Origin: an uncultured Collinsella sp.
Lineage (GTDB): Bacteria; Actinomycetota; Coriobacteriia; Coriobacteriales; Coriobacteriaceae
Length of the DNA: 6,513 nucleotides
NCBI GenBank assembly: GCA_900551305.1
Contig: URVK01000095.1
Location: 1 to 6,513, forward strand
Direction of reading: 5' to 3'
Position numbers and translations under genes: made by a program. Under the pieces are notes generated by a model. That model saw nothing but the letters and a program-made list of their open reading frames with translations, was not told the DNA's origin and did no database searches. Shown here piece by piece: positions 1 through 6,099 of this stretch (the first letter of the stretch is position 1; each line of letters opens with the position of its first letter).

Positions 1-151
1 AAGCTGCGCCGCCCGGTAGGGGCTGCGCTGCCTGTTCCGGCTGCTGCGGGGCGGCTTCCTTTTTCGTAAGGTCAGCGTCCCTTATGCGGTTGCTGATACG
101 CTTTTTCTTGCCTGTGGCGGCGTTTACCTCAACGGCTCCCTCGCGGGTCAT
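1..151 (-). CDS. N-terminus of a conjugative-element protein downstream of the methyltransferase (partial)
   Basis: An open frame runs off the window edge. From the first ATG (151-149) about 50 residues are visible, starting MTREGAVEVNAATGKKKRIS and continuing into a Q/P/A-rich linker (APQQPEQAAQ). In-frame codons upstream read KQYRAREKVTQK, and this looks like part of the protein. A GGAGG at 204-200 lies 9 nt before an ATA codon at 190-188 that overlaps the methyltransferase stop, so translation may start there rather than at the ATG, which is 48 nt from that ribosome site. In Tn1549-like elements the gene after virB4 is commonly a CD1108-type C40 (NlpC/P60) peptidoglycan hydrolase, and the basic N-terminus fits my memory of that family. 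No catalytic domain falls inside the window, so the family is inferred from position and resemblance only. Confidence 0.55.
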   Translation of the reverse strand, partial: MTREGAVEVNAATGKKKRISNRIRDADLTKKEAAPQQPEQAAQPLPGGAA

Positions 152-186
152 TTTCTGCGTGACTTTCTCACGCGCTCTATACTGTT

Positions 187-1146
187 TTATTTTTCTGTTC
201 CTCCAATCCGCGCCCTTGCAAGGGCGCAATATTCGGTGTTTATCTCAATGCCTATATAATGCCTGTGAAGCTGTTTCGCGGCTGCCCCCGTCGTGCCGCT
301 GCCGAAAAAGGGGTCAAGCACAACGCCGCCTTTCGGACAGCCCGCCTTGATACAGGTTTCGGCTAACTTCGGCGGGAACGCGGCGAAATGCCCGCCCTTG
401 TAGGGTACGGTATTGATTAGCCACACGTCCCGCCTGTTCCGCATGGTCGGCATGAGGGCTTCGTCGTAGTAGCTGCCGCTCCTTGCCCGGTTAAGCCCCT
501 GTACGTTTCCCTGTCCGGGTACTTTGTCCGCATATTTCTGTCCCGCGCTGCGCCCGGTGCGGTACCGCGCCGCCGTTGTGGGGGCTAATGGCTCGGCTAT
601 GGCGGCTGCGTCATAGAAATACTTCCTTGACTTCGTAAGCAGAAAGATATGTTCATAGCAGCGGGTAGGGCGGTCTTTCACGCTTTCCGGCATGGGGTTT
701 TCTTTCTGCCAGATAATATCGCTCCGCAGATACCACCCGTCAGCGCGTAGGGCAAAAGCCAAGAGCCACGGAATGCCGATTAAGTCCTTTTGTTTGCAGC
801 CCGCCGCCTGTCTTGCGATTGATACGGCTTGACCGTTCCTCCCTTTGGGGTTCTTCGGGTCTGCATGGTAGCCTTTGTTGCCTGTGCCGCAATAGGTGTC
901 CGCGATATTCAGCCAGAAAGTACCGTCAGAACGCAGTACCCGGCGCACTTCGCGGAAAACTTCGGTAAGCCTGTCAATGTACTGCTCCGGCGTGTCCTCC
1001 CGTCCAATCTGTGCGTCAAGCCCGTAATCCCTAAGCGCATAGTAGGGCGGGCTTGTGACGCAACAATGTACGCTTTCCTCTGGAAGCTCCCGCAAGGCAT
1101 AGAGCGCGTCCCGGTTGATGATTGTGTCAGTTTTCAGCCCGTTCAT
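187..1146 (-). CDS. Beta-class site-specific DNA methyltransferase (N4-cytosine or N6-adenine)
   Basis: This 319-residue protein transfers a methyl group from S-adenosylmethionine to an exocyclic amino group in DNA (N6_N4_Mtase fold). Catalytic motif IV appears first, as TSPPYYALRDYG (SPPY at residues 32-35), and the SAM-binding motif I comes last, as LDPFFGSGTTG (277-287), followed by YIGIEI (297-302). That IV-before-I order is the beta class. Residues of roughly 150-260 between them hold the likely target-recognition part. SPPY is typical of N4-cytosine enzymes but does not exclude adenine methylation. The length is normal for the family and the frame is intact. The ATG at 1146 overlaps the VirB4 stop by ATGA, with GGAGG at 1164-1160 inside the virB4 3' end, so the two are probably translationally coupled. 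No restriction endonuclease is visible, so it is likely an orphan enzyme that marks the element against host restriction (inference). Confidence 0.9.
   Translation of the reverse strand: MNGLKTDTIINRDALYALRELPEESVHCCVTSPPYYALRDYGLDAQIGREDTPEQYIDRLTEVFREVRRVLRSDGTFWLNIADTYCGTGNKGYHADPKNPKGRNGQAVSIARQAAGCKQKDLIGIPWLLAFALRADGWYLRSDIIWQKENPMPESVKDRPTRCYEHIFLLTKSRKYFYDAAAIAEPLAPTTAARYRTGRSAGQKYADKVPGQGNVQGLNRARSGSYYDEALMPTMRNRRDVWLINTVPYKGGHFAAFPPKLAETCIKAGCPKGGVVLDPFFGSGTTGAAAKQLHRHYIGIEINTEYCALARARIGGTEK
188..204 (-). promoter_or_regulatory. Ribosome-binding site with apparent ATA start codon
   Basis: On the minus strand GGAGG (204-200) lies inside the last codons of the methyltransferase, 9 nt before ATAA (190-187). 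The TAA there is the methyltransferase stop. The upstream gene pair overlaps as ATGA, so ATAA looks like the same coupling with G changed to A. Either an AUA start is used or this is a mutation or base-call error. This site decides whether the next gene starts at 190 or 151. Confidence 0.4.
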
Positions 1147-1991
1147 GCTTCGCCCACTTCCTCCGGCTTCGTCGTCATTACCCGGTAAAGCTCGGTGTCT
1201 TTCGGGAAGCGGTCTACAAAGGGCAGCACCACGTTCCCGTAGAAGATAAGCCCCTCGCCCGCTTCGGTATGGGTGACATATTTCATCTGCTGCGGGGAGA
1301 TATTGAGCTGCTTCGCAAGGATAGCCCGGTCGCCCGCCGCCTGATTGAGCATGAGGACAAAATCGCTGTTCTCAAAGATATTCTCCACTTCGCGGGAAGC
1401 AAGCAAATCTTTGACGTTCTGCGTGATTGCTGTGGGTATGCCGCCCCATTTTCTGAAACGCTTCCAGATTTCGACGGAATAGGCGGCGGTCTGTTCCTCT
1501 TTCAAGAGAAGATGAAATTCGTCCATGTAGTAGCGGGTGGATTTCCTTTCTGCCCGGTTGATAGTGACGCGGTTCCATACCTGGTCTTGCACAATGAGCA
1601 TACCTAACTTTTTGAGCTGCTTCCCAAGCTGCTTGATGTCAAAGCAGACAAGGCGGTTTGAAAGCTCTACATTCGTCCTGTGGTTAAAGACGTTAAGGCT
1701 CCCGGAAACGTACAGCTCCAACGCCGACGCGATACGCGCCGCTTCCGGCTCCGGCTGCTTCAAAAGCTCGTCGTAGAGGTCGCCCAAAATCGGCATTTTC
1801 TCCGGGTCGGGGTCTGCAAGGAAAGGGCGGTACACGTTCCTAACGGCTCGGTCAATGACGGTCTTATCGACGGGCTGCAAGCCCTCCTTGCCGCCTATGA
1901 CAAGCTCGCAGAGGGAAAGGATAAAGTCGGATTTCAGCGCAAGGGGGCTGTCGTCCTCGCTGTAATTGAGGTTAATATCCATAGGGTTCAC
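1143..1991 (-). CDS. virB4: VirB4-family conjugal transfer ATPase (CD1110/TraE type), C-terminal part only
   Basis: These 282 residues match, as I recall the family, the C-terminal third of the roughly 800-residue VirB4 ATPase that powers type IV secretion in Tn1549/CTn elements; it acts at the inner face of the membrane. The visible motifs are the Walker B strand YYMDEFHLLL (residues 154-163, D157/E158), the glutamine motif ITQNVKDLL (189-197), FENSDFVLML (206-215) and GEGLIFYG (245-252). The Walker A half is absent. The GTG at 1991 is not a true start: it is the internal valine of the conserved YVNPMDINL, and the Tyr codon upstream (1994-1992) still fits the family. Similarity then stops abruptly and the sequence becomes a PTS gene on the other strand. 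The fragment cannot be a functional ATPase by itself. It shares an ATGA overlap with the methyltransferase gene. Confidence 0.88.
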   Translation of the reverse strand: MNPMDINLNYSEDDSPLALKSDFILSLCELVIGGKEGLQPVDKTVIDRAVRNVYRPFLADPDPEKMPILGDLYDELLKQPEPEAARIASALELYVSGSLNVFNHRTNVELSNRLVCFDIKQLGKQLKKLGMLIVQDQVWNRVTINRAERKSTRYYMDEFHLLLKEEQTAAYSVEIWKRFRKWGGIPTAITQNVKDLLASREVENIFENSDFVLMLNQAAGDRAILAKQLNISPQQMKYVTHTEAGEGLIFYGNVVLPFVDRFPKDTELYRVMTTKPEEVGEA

Positions 1992-1998
1992 ATACTTC
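1992..1998. other. Junction between conjugative-element DNA and a chromosomal sugar operon
   Basis: Read on the minus strand, family-like VirB4 sequence ends at the Tyr codon 1994-1992. Read on the plus strand, PTS EIIC-like sequence (LPVLAAYIAYSMAGKP) begins at about 1995. The switch therefore happens within a few bases, and both genes are cut in conserved interior segments. There is no integrase, element end, recognisable direct repeat or insertion sequence at the join. Position and meaning are inferred from where each family pattern stops; the exact join could shift by a few bases if the two parents share microhomology. Confidence 0.8.
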
Positions 1999-2848
1999 CG
2001 GTGCTTGCGGCATACATCGCTTACTCGATGGCCGGCAAGCCCGCGCTTGCCCCCGGTTTTGTCCTGGGCTACTTGGTCAACAACGCCGTCGTCACCCCGA
2101 GTGGCAACAGCGTTTCGACCGGCTTCTTGGGCGCCATGATTATGGCTGTCATCTGCGGTTACTTTGTCCGCTGGATGAAGACCTGGAAGGTCAACAACAC
2201 CATCCAGACCATCATGCCGATCCTGATCATCCCGATTCTGACCTCGCTCGTCCTGGGCATGGCCTACATCTACATCCTGGCCACGCCGCTTGGCTTTGTG
2301 ATGGATTGGCTCACCGGCGTGCTCGGTAGCCTGCAGGGCGGCTCCGCCGTCGTCCTGGGCCTGGTCATTGGCGTTATGACCGCCTTCGATATGGGTGGTC
2401 CCGTCAACAAGACCGCTTCGACCTTTACTATGGCCATCATGGCCTCCGGCATCTACGGCCCCAACGGTATGTTCCGCGTCGCTGTCGCCATTCCCCCGAT
2501 TGCCTGCGGCCTCGCGCGCTCATCGCCAAGAACAAGTTCGATGACGCCGATCGTCAGATGGGTATCTCCGCACTGTTTATGGGCTGCATCGGTATTACCG
2601 AGGGCGCTATCCCCTTCGCGGTCAAGGATCTCGGTCACACCCTTCCCGGCATCTGCATCGGTTCTGCCGTGGGTGCGGCGCTTGCCGCCTTCCAGGGTAT
2701 CGACTGCTACGTCCCGCACGGTGGCTTTATCGTCGCCCTTGCCACCAACAACGTCGCGCTGTTCTGCCTGGACATCGTGATTGGCTCCGTGGTCGCCGCT
2801 GCAATCCTGATTGCCATGAAGCCCACGCTCGATAAGCAGGCCAAGTAA
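1995..2848 (+). pseudogene. Fructose-family PTS EIIC permease, 5'-truncated and frameshifted
   Basis: This is the membrane channel component of a fructose-family phosphotransferase transporter. About 283 residues remain, and roughly the first 80 of a usual 360 or so are missing at the junction. Seen in order are PVLAAYIAYSMAGKPALAPG, hydrophobic segments such as GFLGAMIMAVICGYFVRW and IMPILIIPILTSLVLG, the fructose-EIIC signature DMGGPVNK (2388-2411), PPIACGLA, then GITEGAIPF (2591-2617) and a last membrane segment ending KPTLDKQAK. Sequence up to 2516 is in one frame; from about 2519 the protein continues in another. The family pattern expects GLAALIAKNK where gcgcgctc reads, consistent with loss of one G near 2516. 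Unrepaired, translation leaves the family sequence there and stops at 2780. It is the first gene of the sugar operon in this window. EIIA and EIIB components are not visible and may lie upstream in the original genome. Confidence 0.85.
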
Positions 2849-2862
2849 ACCTTTAAGGACTC

Positions 2863-2923
2863 CGGTTGTGCGGAGGGATGGATTTGACTCCGCACAACCG
2901 CCCCTACACAACAAAATCCATCC
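2863..2923 (+). repeat. Intercistronic 13-bp stem-loop with a loop-complementary downstream segment
   Basis: Arms cggttgtgcggag (2863-2875) and ctccgcacaaccg (2888-2900) pair perfectly over 13 bp around a 12-nt loop. Ten loop bases, ggatggattt (2876-2885), are exactly complementary to aaatccatcc at 2914-2923. The RNA could therefore fold as the hairpin with an added loop-to-tail contact, or switch between two pairings. No T-run follows, so it is not a standard intrinsic terminator. It lies between the EIIC stop (2848) and the aldolase ribosome site (AAGGAG, 2981-2986), and could stabilise upstream mRNA or adjust relative expression (inference). Confidence 0.7.
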
Positions 2924-2992
2924 GTACTGATAGGGCCCGCATCTGGGTTCCAGGGAACTTTTGTCAAAAATCCTCTGGAGAAGGAGAACAAA

Positions 2993-4267
2993 ATGTCCAA
3001 CCTCACCATCCGCCAGGCCGTTCAGGGCATGCTCAAGCTGCAAGATAGCGGCGATCACGCAACCATGGTCGGCATTGGCCCCATGAGCCCCAACCTGATT
3101 CAGGCTGTGTTCGAGCTTGCCAAGGACGAGGATTTCCCGCCCATGTTTATCGCCAGCCGCAACCAGGTCGATATGGACGAGATGGGCGCCGGCTACGTCA
3201 ACGGTTGGGACCAGAAGCGCTTTGCCGCCGACATCAAGAAGGTTGCCGACGAGGTGGGCTACACCGGCCCGTACTACCTGTGCCGCGATCACGGCGGTCC
3301 GTGGCAGCGCGACGAGGAGCGTAACGCCCACCTGCCCGAGGACGAGGCCATGGAGCTCGCCCGCAAGTCCTTCGTCGCCGACATGGAGGCGGGCTTTGAC
3401 CTGCTGATGGTCGACCCCACCAAGGATCCCTATCAGATCGGCAAAGTTATTCCGCTCGACGTGGTGCTTCGCCGCACGATCGATCTTATCGACTATCTTG
3501 AGCAGTACCGTCGCGAGCATAACCTGCCTGAGGTTGCCTATGAGGTCGGTACCGAGGAGACCAATGGCGGCTTGACCTCTACCGATAAGTACGAGGAGTT
3601 CATTTCTCAGCTGCAGCCCGAGCTCGAGAAGCGCGGCTGCCCCATGCCCACCTTTATCGTCGGCCAGACCGGTACGCTCACCCGTTGGACCGAGCAGGTT
3701 GGCCATTACAACTTTAAGAACGCCCGCGAGCTCGCCGACATGGCAAAGCGCTACGGCGTGGGCCTGAAGGAGCACAACGCCGACTACCTGGACGACGCGA
3801 CGCTGCTCGAGCACATTCCGGCTCACGTGACCGCTTCCAATGTCGCCCCTCAGTACGGCACCGAGGAGACCCGCGCCTACCTCAAGCTCTGCGCTACCGA
3901 GCAGATTCTGGTCGACAACGGCCTGTGCGACGATCCCTCCGACCTGTATCACACGCTGCTGGTCAAGGCTATCAAGACCGAGCGCTGGCGCAAGTGGATG
4001 ACCGGCGATGATGTCAACCTGCAGGTTGACGACATTCTGGCCGACGACGAGCTCAGCCTGAAGATTCTGGATGTCTCCGGCCACTACGCGTTCAACGATC
4101 CCGAGGTCAAGGAGCAGGTCGAGAAGCTCTATCGCAACCTCGCTGCCCAGGACATCGACGGCAAGCGCTTTGTGATCGAGCACATCAAGCGCCCGATTAA
4201 GCAGTACGTCGTCGGTCTTAACCTCAAGGGCGTCACGAGCCGCATCGAGAAGGCTCTCGAGGACTAA
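2993..4267 (+). CDS. Class II tagatose-bisphosphate aldolase subunit, GatZ/KbaZ type
   Basis: This intact 424-residue cytosolic protein resembles GatZ/KbaZ, the subunit that in E. coli supports class II aldolase GatY/KbaY in cleaving tagatose 1,6-bisphosphate to dihydroxyacetone phosphate and glyceraldehyde 3-phosphate. Compared from memory with GatZ, matching blocks in order are SRNQVD (55-60), RDHGGPW (98-104), MVDPTKDP (139-146), YEVGTEE (183-189), GQTGT (224-228), KEHNADYL (259-266) and NVAP (283-286). The length is close to that of GatZ. The start at 2993 has AAGGAG six bases upstream. No GatY/KbaY gene lies in the window, so the partner is encoded elsewhere or this branch works alone. 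Its place between a fructose-type PTS permease and a transaldolase supports a ketose-phosphate substrate, but tagatose itself is not established. The overlapping antisense frames are composition artefacts. Confidence 0.85.
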   Translation: MSNLTIRQAVQGMLKLQDSGDHATMVGIGPMSPNLIQAVFELAKDEDFPPMFIASRNQVDMDEMGAGYVNGWDQKRFAADIKKVADEVGYTGPYYLCRDHGGPWQRDEERNAHLPEDEAMELARKSFVADMEAGFDLLMVDPTKDPYQIGKVIPLDVVLRRTIDLIDYLEQYRREHNLPEVAYEVGTEETNGGLTSTDKYEEFISQLQPELEKRGCPMPTFIVGQTGTLTRWTEQVGHYNFKNARELADMAKRYGVGLKEHNADYLDDATLLEHIPAHVTASNVAPQYGTEETRAYLKLCATEQILVDNGLCDDPSDLYHTLLVKAIKTERWRKWMTGDDVNLQVDDILADDELSLKILDVSGHYAFNDPEVKEQVEKLYRNLAAQDIDGKRFVIEHIKRPIKQYVVGLNLKGVTSRIEKALED

Positions 4268-4272
4268 GTAGT

Positions 4273-4296
4273 TCCGGCGTTTTGACAAACGCCGGA
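4273..4296 (+). repeat. Stem-loop just after the aldolase gene
   Basis: Arms tccggcgttt (4273-4282) and aaacgccgga (4287-4296) form a perfect 10-bp stem with a TGAC loop, five bases after the aldolase stop codon. The next bases are ccggtcgacg, not a T-run, so efficient intrinsic termination on the plus strand is doubtful. Likely roles are protection of the upstream mRNA 3' end or partial attenuation before the transaldolase gene (inference). Confidence 0.65.
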
Positions 4297-4298
4297 CC

Positions 4299-4429
4299 GG
4301 TCGACGCTGCGCGAGCATCTGCCGGGCAATCTGGCGCTCAAGCCGTCGCTCGCGTACCAAAGTACGCTTCGCTCCTCTTTCGCACCACCTTGCCACGGCA
4401 GCTGCCCGCTCGCTGACGTTGGTTCGACC
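4299..4429. repeat. Long imperfect palindrome between aldolase and transaldolase genes
   Basis: An approximately 130-bp imperfect inverted repeat is centred near 4359/4360. The core gcgtac-caaa-gtacgc (4352-4367) is perfect. Outward pairs are tgg/cca (4332-4334 with 4385-4387), ggcaa/ttgcc (4325-4329 with 4390-4394), ctgccg/cggcag (4319-4324 with 4396-4401), gcgagc/gctcgc (4311-4316 with 4408-4413) and ggtcga/tcgacc (4299-4304 with 4424-4429). Outer pairs drift by a few bases, implying small bulges. A separate 10-bp palindrome ggcagctgcc lies at 4397-4406. No convincing open frame of its own is seen. It resembles a miniature inverted-repeat or dispersed intergenic element; whether it occurs elsewhere in the genome cannot be seen from here. 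Confidence 0.6.
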
Positions 4430-4464
4430 AGTGATTGAGCCGTTGTCCTTAGATTGCTAGCTAT

Positions 4465-4477
4465 TCCTTCGAAGGAG
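4465..4477 (+). promoter_or_regulatory. Transaldolase ribosome-binding site inside a perfect palindrome
   Basis: tccttcgaagga (4465-4476) is a perfect 12-bp palindrome whose right half supplies most of the AAGGAG Shine-Dalgarno sequence (4472-4477), eight bases before the ATG at 4486. In RNA it can fold as a four-base-pair stem with a TCGA loop that hides part of the ribosome site. The stem is short, so any effect on translation would be mild (inference). The Shine-Dalgarno sequence itself is clear and fixes the start. Confidence 0.55.
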
Positions 4478-4485
4478 TTTGTACC

Positions 4486-5169
4486 ATGAAGTTCTTTATC
4501 GATACCGCCAACCTTGACGAGATCGCCGAGGCCAAGAGCTGGGGCTGCCTTGCCGGCGTCACCACCAATCCGTCCCTGTACGCCAAGACCGGCGGGAAGC
4601 TCGCCGACTTTGAGCCCCATATGCTCAAGATTGCCGAGCTCTGCGAGGGTCTGCCCGTGTCTGCCGAGTCTACCGCGACTACTGCCGAGGGCATGATCGA
4701 GGAGGGCAAGCGTCTTGCCGCCCTGGCTCCCAACATTGTGGTTAAGCTCCCCGTCTGCGAGGCCGGCCTCGCCGCCTGCCGCGCGCTGGCCGATGCGGGC
4801 GTGCGCGTCAACATGACGCTCGTCTTCTCGCCGACCCAGGCCTTGATGGCCGCCAACGCCGGCGCCCGCTACATCAGCCCGTTTGTGGGACGCTTCGATG
4901 ACATCGCCGAGGACGGTATCTCGCAGCTCGACAACGTTGTGACCTGCATCAAGAACTATGACTGGACCGGTAAGAACGTCGACGACACCGTCGAGATCAT
5001 CACCGCATCCGTCCGCACGCCCAATCACGTGACCCAGGCGGCGCTACTCGGTGCCGATATTGCGACCGTCCCCATGGCCGCTCTTAAGAAATGCCTGCAT
5101 CACCCGCTGACCGACCAGGGCCTTGCCTCGTTCGAGGCCGACTGGAAAAAGGTCGTCGAGGCACAGTAA
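4486..5169 (+). CDS. tal: Small (TalC/FSA-type) transaldolase
   Basis: This complete 227-residue cytosolic enzyme belongs to the short transaldolase/fructose-6-phosphate aldolase family (usually 210-230 residues). It should exchange a dihydroxyacetone unit between sedoheptulose 7-phosphate and glyceraldehyde 3-phosphate in the non-oxidative pentose phosphate pathway. Visible residues are D6 in MKFFIDTANL, N28 in GVTTNPS, the Schiff-base lysine K87 in NIVVKLP, the NMTLVFSPTQAL block (109-120), SPFVGRFDD (131-139) and the phosphate-site region ASVRTPNHV (174-182). Compared from memory with E. coli FSA, the diagnostic positions Gln59 and Tyr131 are Glu61 and Phe133 here, as in true transaldolases, so transaldolase activity is more likely than fructose-6-phosphate aldolase. 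Many pipelines would still name it fsa. The neighbouring transketolase genes supply its pathway partner. Confidence 0.92.
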   Translation: MKFFIDTANLDEIAEAKSWGCLAGVTTNPSLYAKTGGKLADFEPHMLKIAELCEGLPVSAESTATTAEGMIEEGKRLAALAPNIVVKLPVCEAGLAACRALADAGVRVNMTLVFSPTQALMAANAGARYISPFVGRFDDIAEDGISQLDNVVTCIKNYDWTGKNVDDTVEIITASVRTPNHVTQAALLGADIATVPMAALKKCLHHPLTDQGLASFEADWKKVVEAQ

Positions 5170-5179
5170 CGATGGTTCT

Positions 5180-5210
5180 GCCGGCCCAGCATTTGTTATG
5201 CCGGGCCGGC
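5180..5210 (+). repeat. Stem-loop between transaldolase and transketolase genes
   Basis: Arms gccggcccagca (5180-5191) and tgccgggccggc (5199-5210) pair at 11 of 12 positions around a seven-base loop. The structure occupies half of the 62-bp spacer, starting about ten bases after the transaldolase stop and ending ten bases before the GAGG ribosome site (5221-5224). No T-run follows, so it is not a classic terminator. It is the third such structure in this operon. Confidence 0.65.
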
Positions 5211-5231
5211 GTGCTCAAGAGAGGAAACTCC

Positions 5232-6099
5232 ATGACCGATCAGGAACTGGCCAAGATTGCCAATGAGGTTCGCCGCGGTATTGTCACGGGCGTCCATGCC
5301 GCCAAGTCGGGGCATCCGGGCGGGTCGCTTGGCGCCGCCGACATTATGACCTACCTCTACTTTGAGGAAATGGATGTCGACCCGGCGAATCCGAGCCGCG
5401 CCGAGCGCGACCGCTTTGTGCTCTCCAAGGGACATTGCGCTCCGGCACTCTATGCCGTGCTCGCCGAGCGCGGGTTCTTTCCCAAGGAGGAGCTCGAGAC
5501 GCTCCGTCATATCGGCAGGCGGCCAGCGGGGCCGATACTGCCGTCATATCGGCAGCCGCCTGCAGGGCCATCCCAATATGAATGACACGCCGGGCGTTGA
5601 CATGTCTACCGGATCGCTCGGTCAGGGTATCTCCGCCGCGGTTGGAATGGCACTCGCTGCAAAGCACTGGGGTGACAGCTACCGCGTCTACACGCTGTTG
5701 GGCGACGGCGAGTGCGAGGAGGGGCAGGTGTGGGAGGCGGCCATGTTCGCCGGCAACCACGACCTGGATAACCTCGTCGCTATCGTCGATCACAATGGCC
5801 TGCAAATTGACGGCAGTATCGACGAAGTTAACTCGGCTATGCCGCTTGCCGACAAGTTCCGTGCCTTTAAGTGGCATGTGATTGAGCTCGCCGACGGTAA
5901 CGACATGGCGCAGATTGCCGCGGCCTTTGCCGAGGCTCGCAAAGTGAGTGCCTCGCCTGTGGCCATTATCGCCGAGACGGTGAAGGGCAAGGGCGTTTCC
6001 TTTATGGAAAACCAGGTGGGCTGGCACGGCAAGGCACCCAACGATGAACAGTTTGAGCAGGCCATGGCCGAGCTCGCAGCAGCAGGGGAGGAGCTCTAA
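5232..6099 (+). pseudogene. Transketolase N-terminal (TPP-binding) subunit, frameshifted by a 37-bp insertion
   Basis: This is the first half of a split transketolase, which moves two-carbon ketol units between sugar phosphates using thiamine diphosphate. The ATG at 5232 has GAGG seven bases upstream. Residues 1-95 (frame of 5232) include SGHPGG (26-31) and end in LRHIG. The protein resumes as SRLQGHPNMNDTPG from about 5556 in another frame, with the TPP/metal motif GDGE (145-148 after repair) through to N176 in DHNGLQ, and stops at 6099. Removing the 37 bp gives exactly 276 residues, a normal length for this subunit. As written, translation stops at 5585 after about 117 residues, losing the TPP site; a re-start at 5578 would give only the second part. 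The stop shares one base with the next start (TAATG), indicating coupled synthesis of the two subunits. Confidence 0.9.
5504..5555 (+). repeat. 37-bp insertion with 15-bp direct repeat inside the transketolase gene
   Basis: The 15-mer ccgtcatatcggcag occurs at 5504-5518 and again at 5541-5555, separated by 22 extra bases (5519-5540). Removing one copy plus the spacer restores the transketolase frame. The insert contains inverse-complement matches to nearby sequence: gcaggcggc (5515-5523) matches gccgcctgc (5555-5563), and cgatactgccgtca (5533-5546) is the exact reverse complement of 5808-5821 in the same gene. This suggests template switching or a chimeric read rather than mobile-element insertion. 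Confidence 0.8.

Noticed and set aside
1680..1991. Upstream in-frame extension of the EIIC reading frame on the plus strand back to an ATG at 1680
   Set aside because: This part is antisense to virB4 and does not resemble any EIIC N-terminus; it is an accidental open frame across the junction.
2863..2900. Intrinsic terminator after the EIIC gene
   Set aside because: The stem is strong but is followed by cccctacaca with no T-run on the plus strand, so it is reported as a structured repeat instead.
2453..4396. A 647-codon open frame on the minus strand opposite the aldolase gene
   Set aside because: It is exactly antisense to a well-conserved coding gene, has low-complexity L/V/G-rich composition typical of the complement of GC-rich codons, and shows no recognisable domain or start context.
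4435..4463. Possible promoter (ttgagc, 17 bp, tagcta) before the transaldolase gene
   Set aside because: The -10 candidate matches only two of six consensus bases and the -35 match is weak, so this is not supported.
4264..5028. A 254-codon minus-strand open frame opposite the transaldolase gene
   Set aside because: It is the antisense shadow of the transaldolase gene; its reading comes from codon bias and it has no family motif.
5091..5231. Longer transketolase N-subunit start at an ATG at 5091
   Set aside because: It lies inside the transaldolase gene and would add residues with no family similarity; the ATG at 5232 has its own ribosome site and a normal N-terminus.
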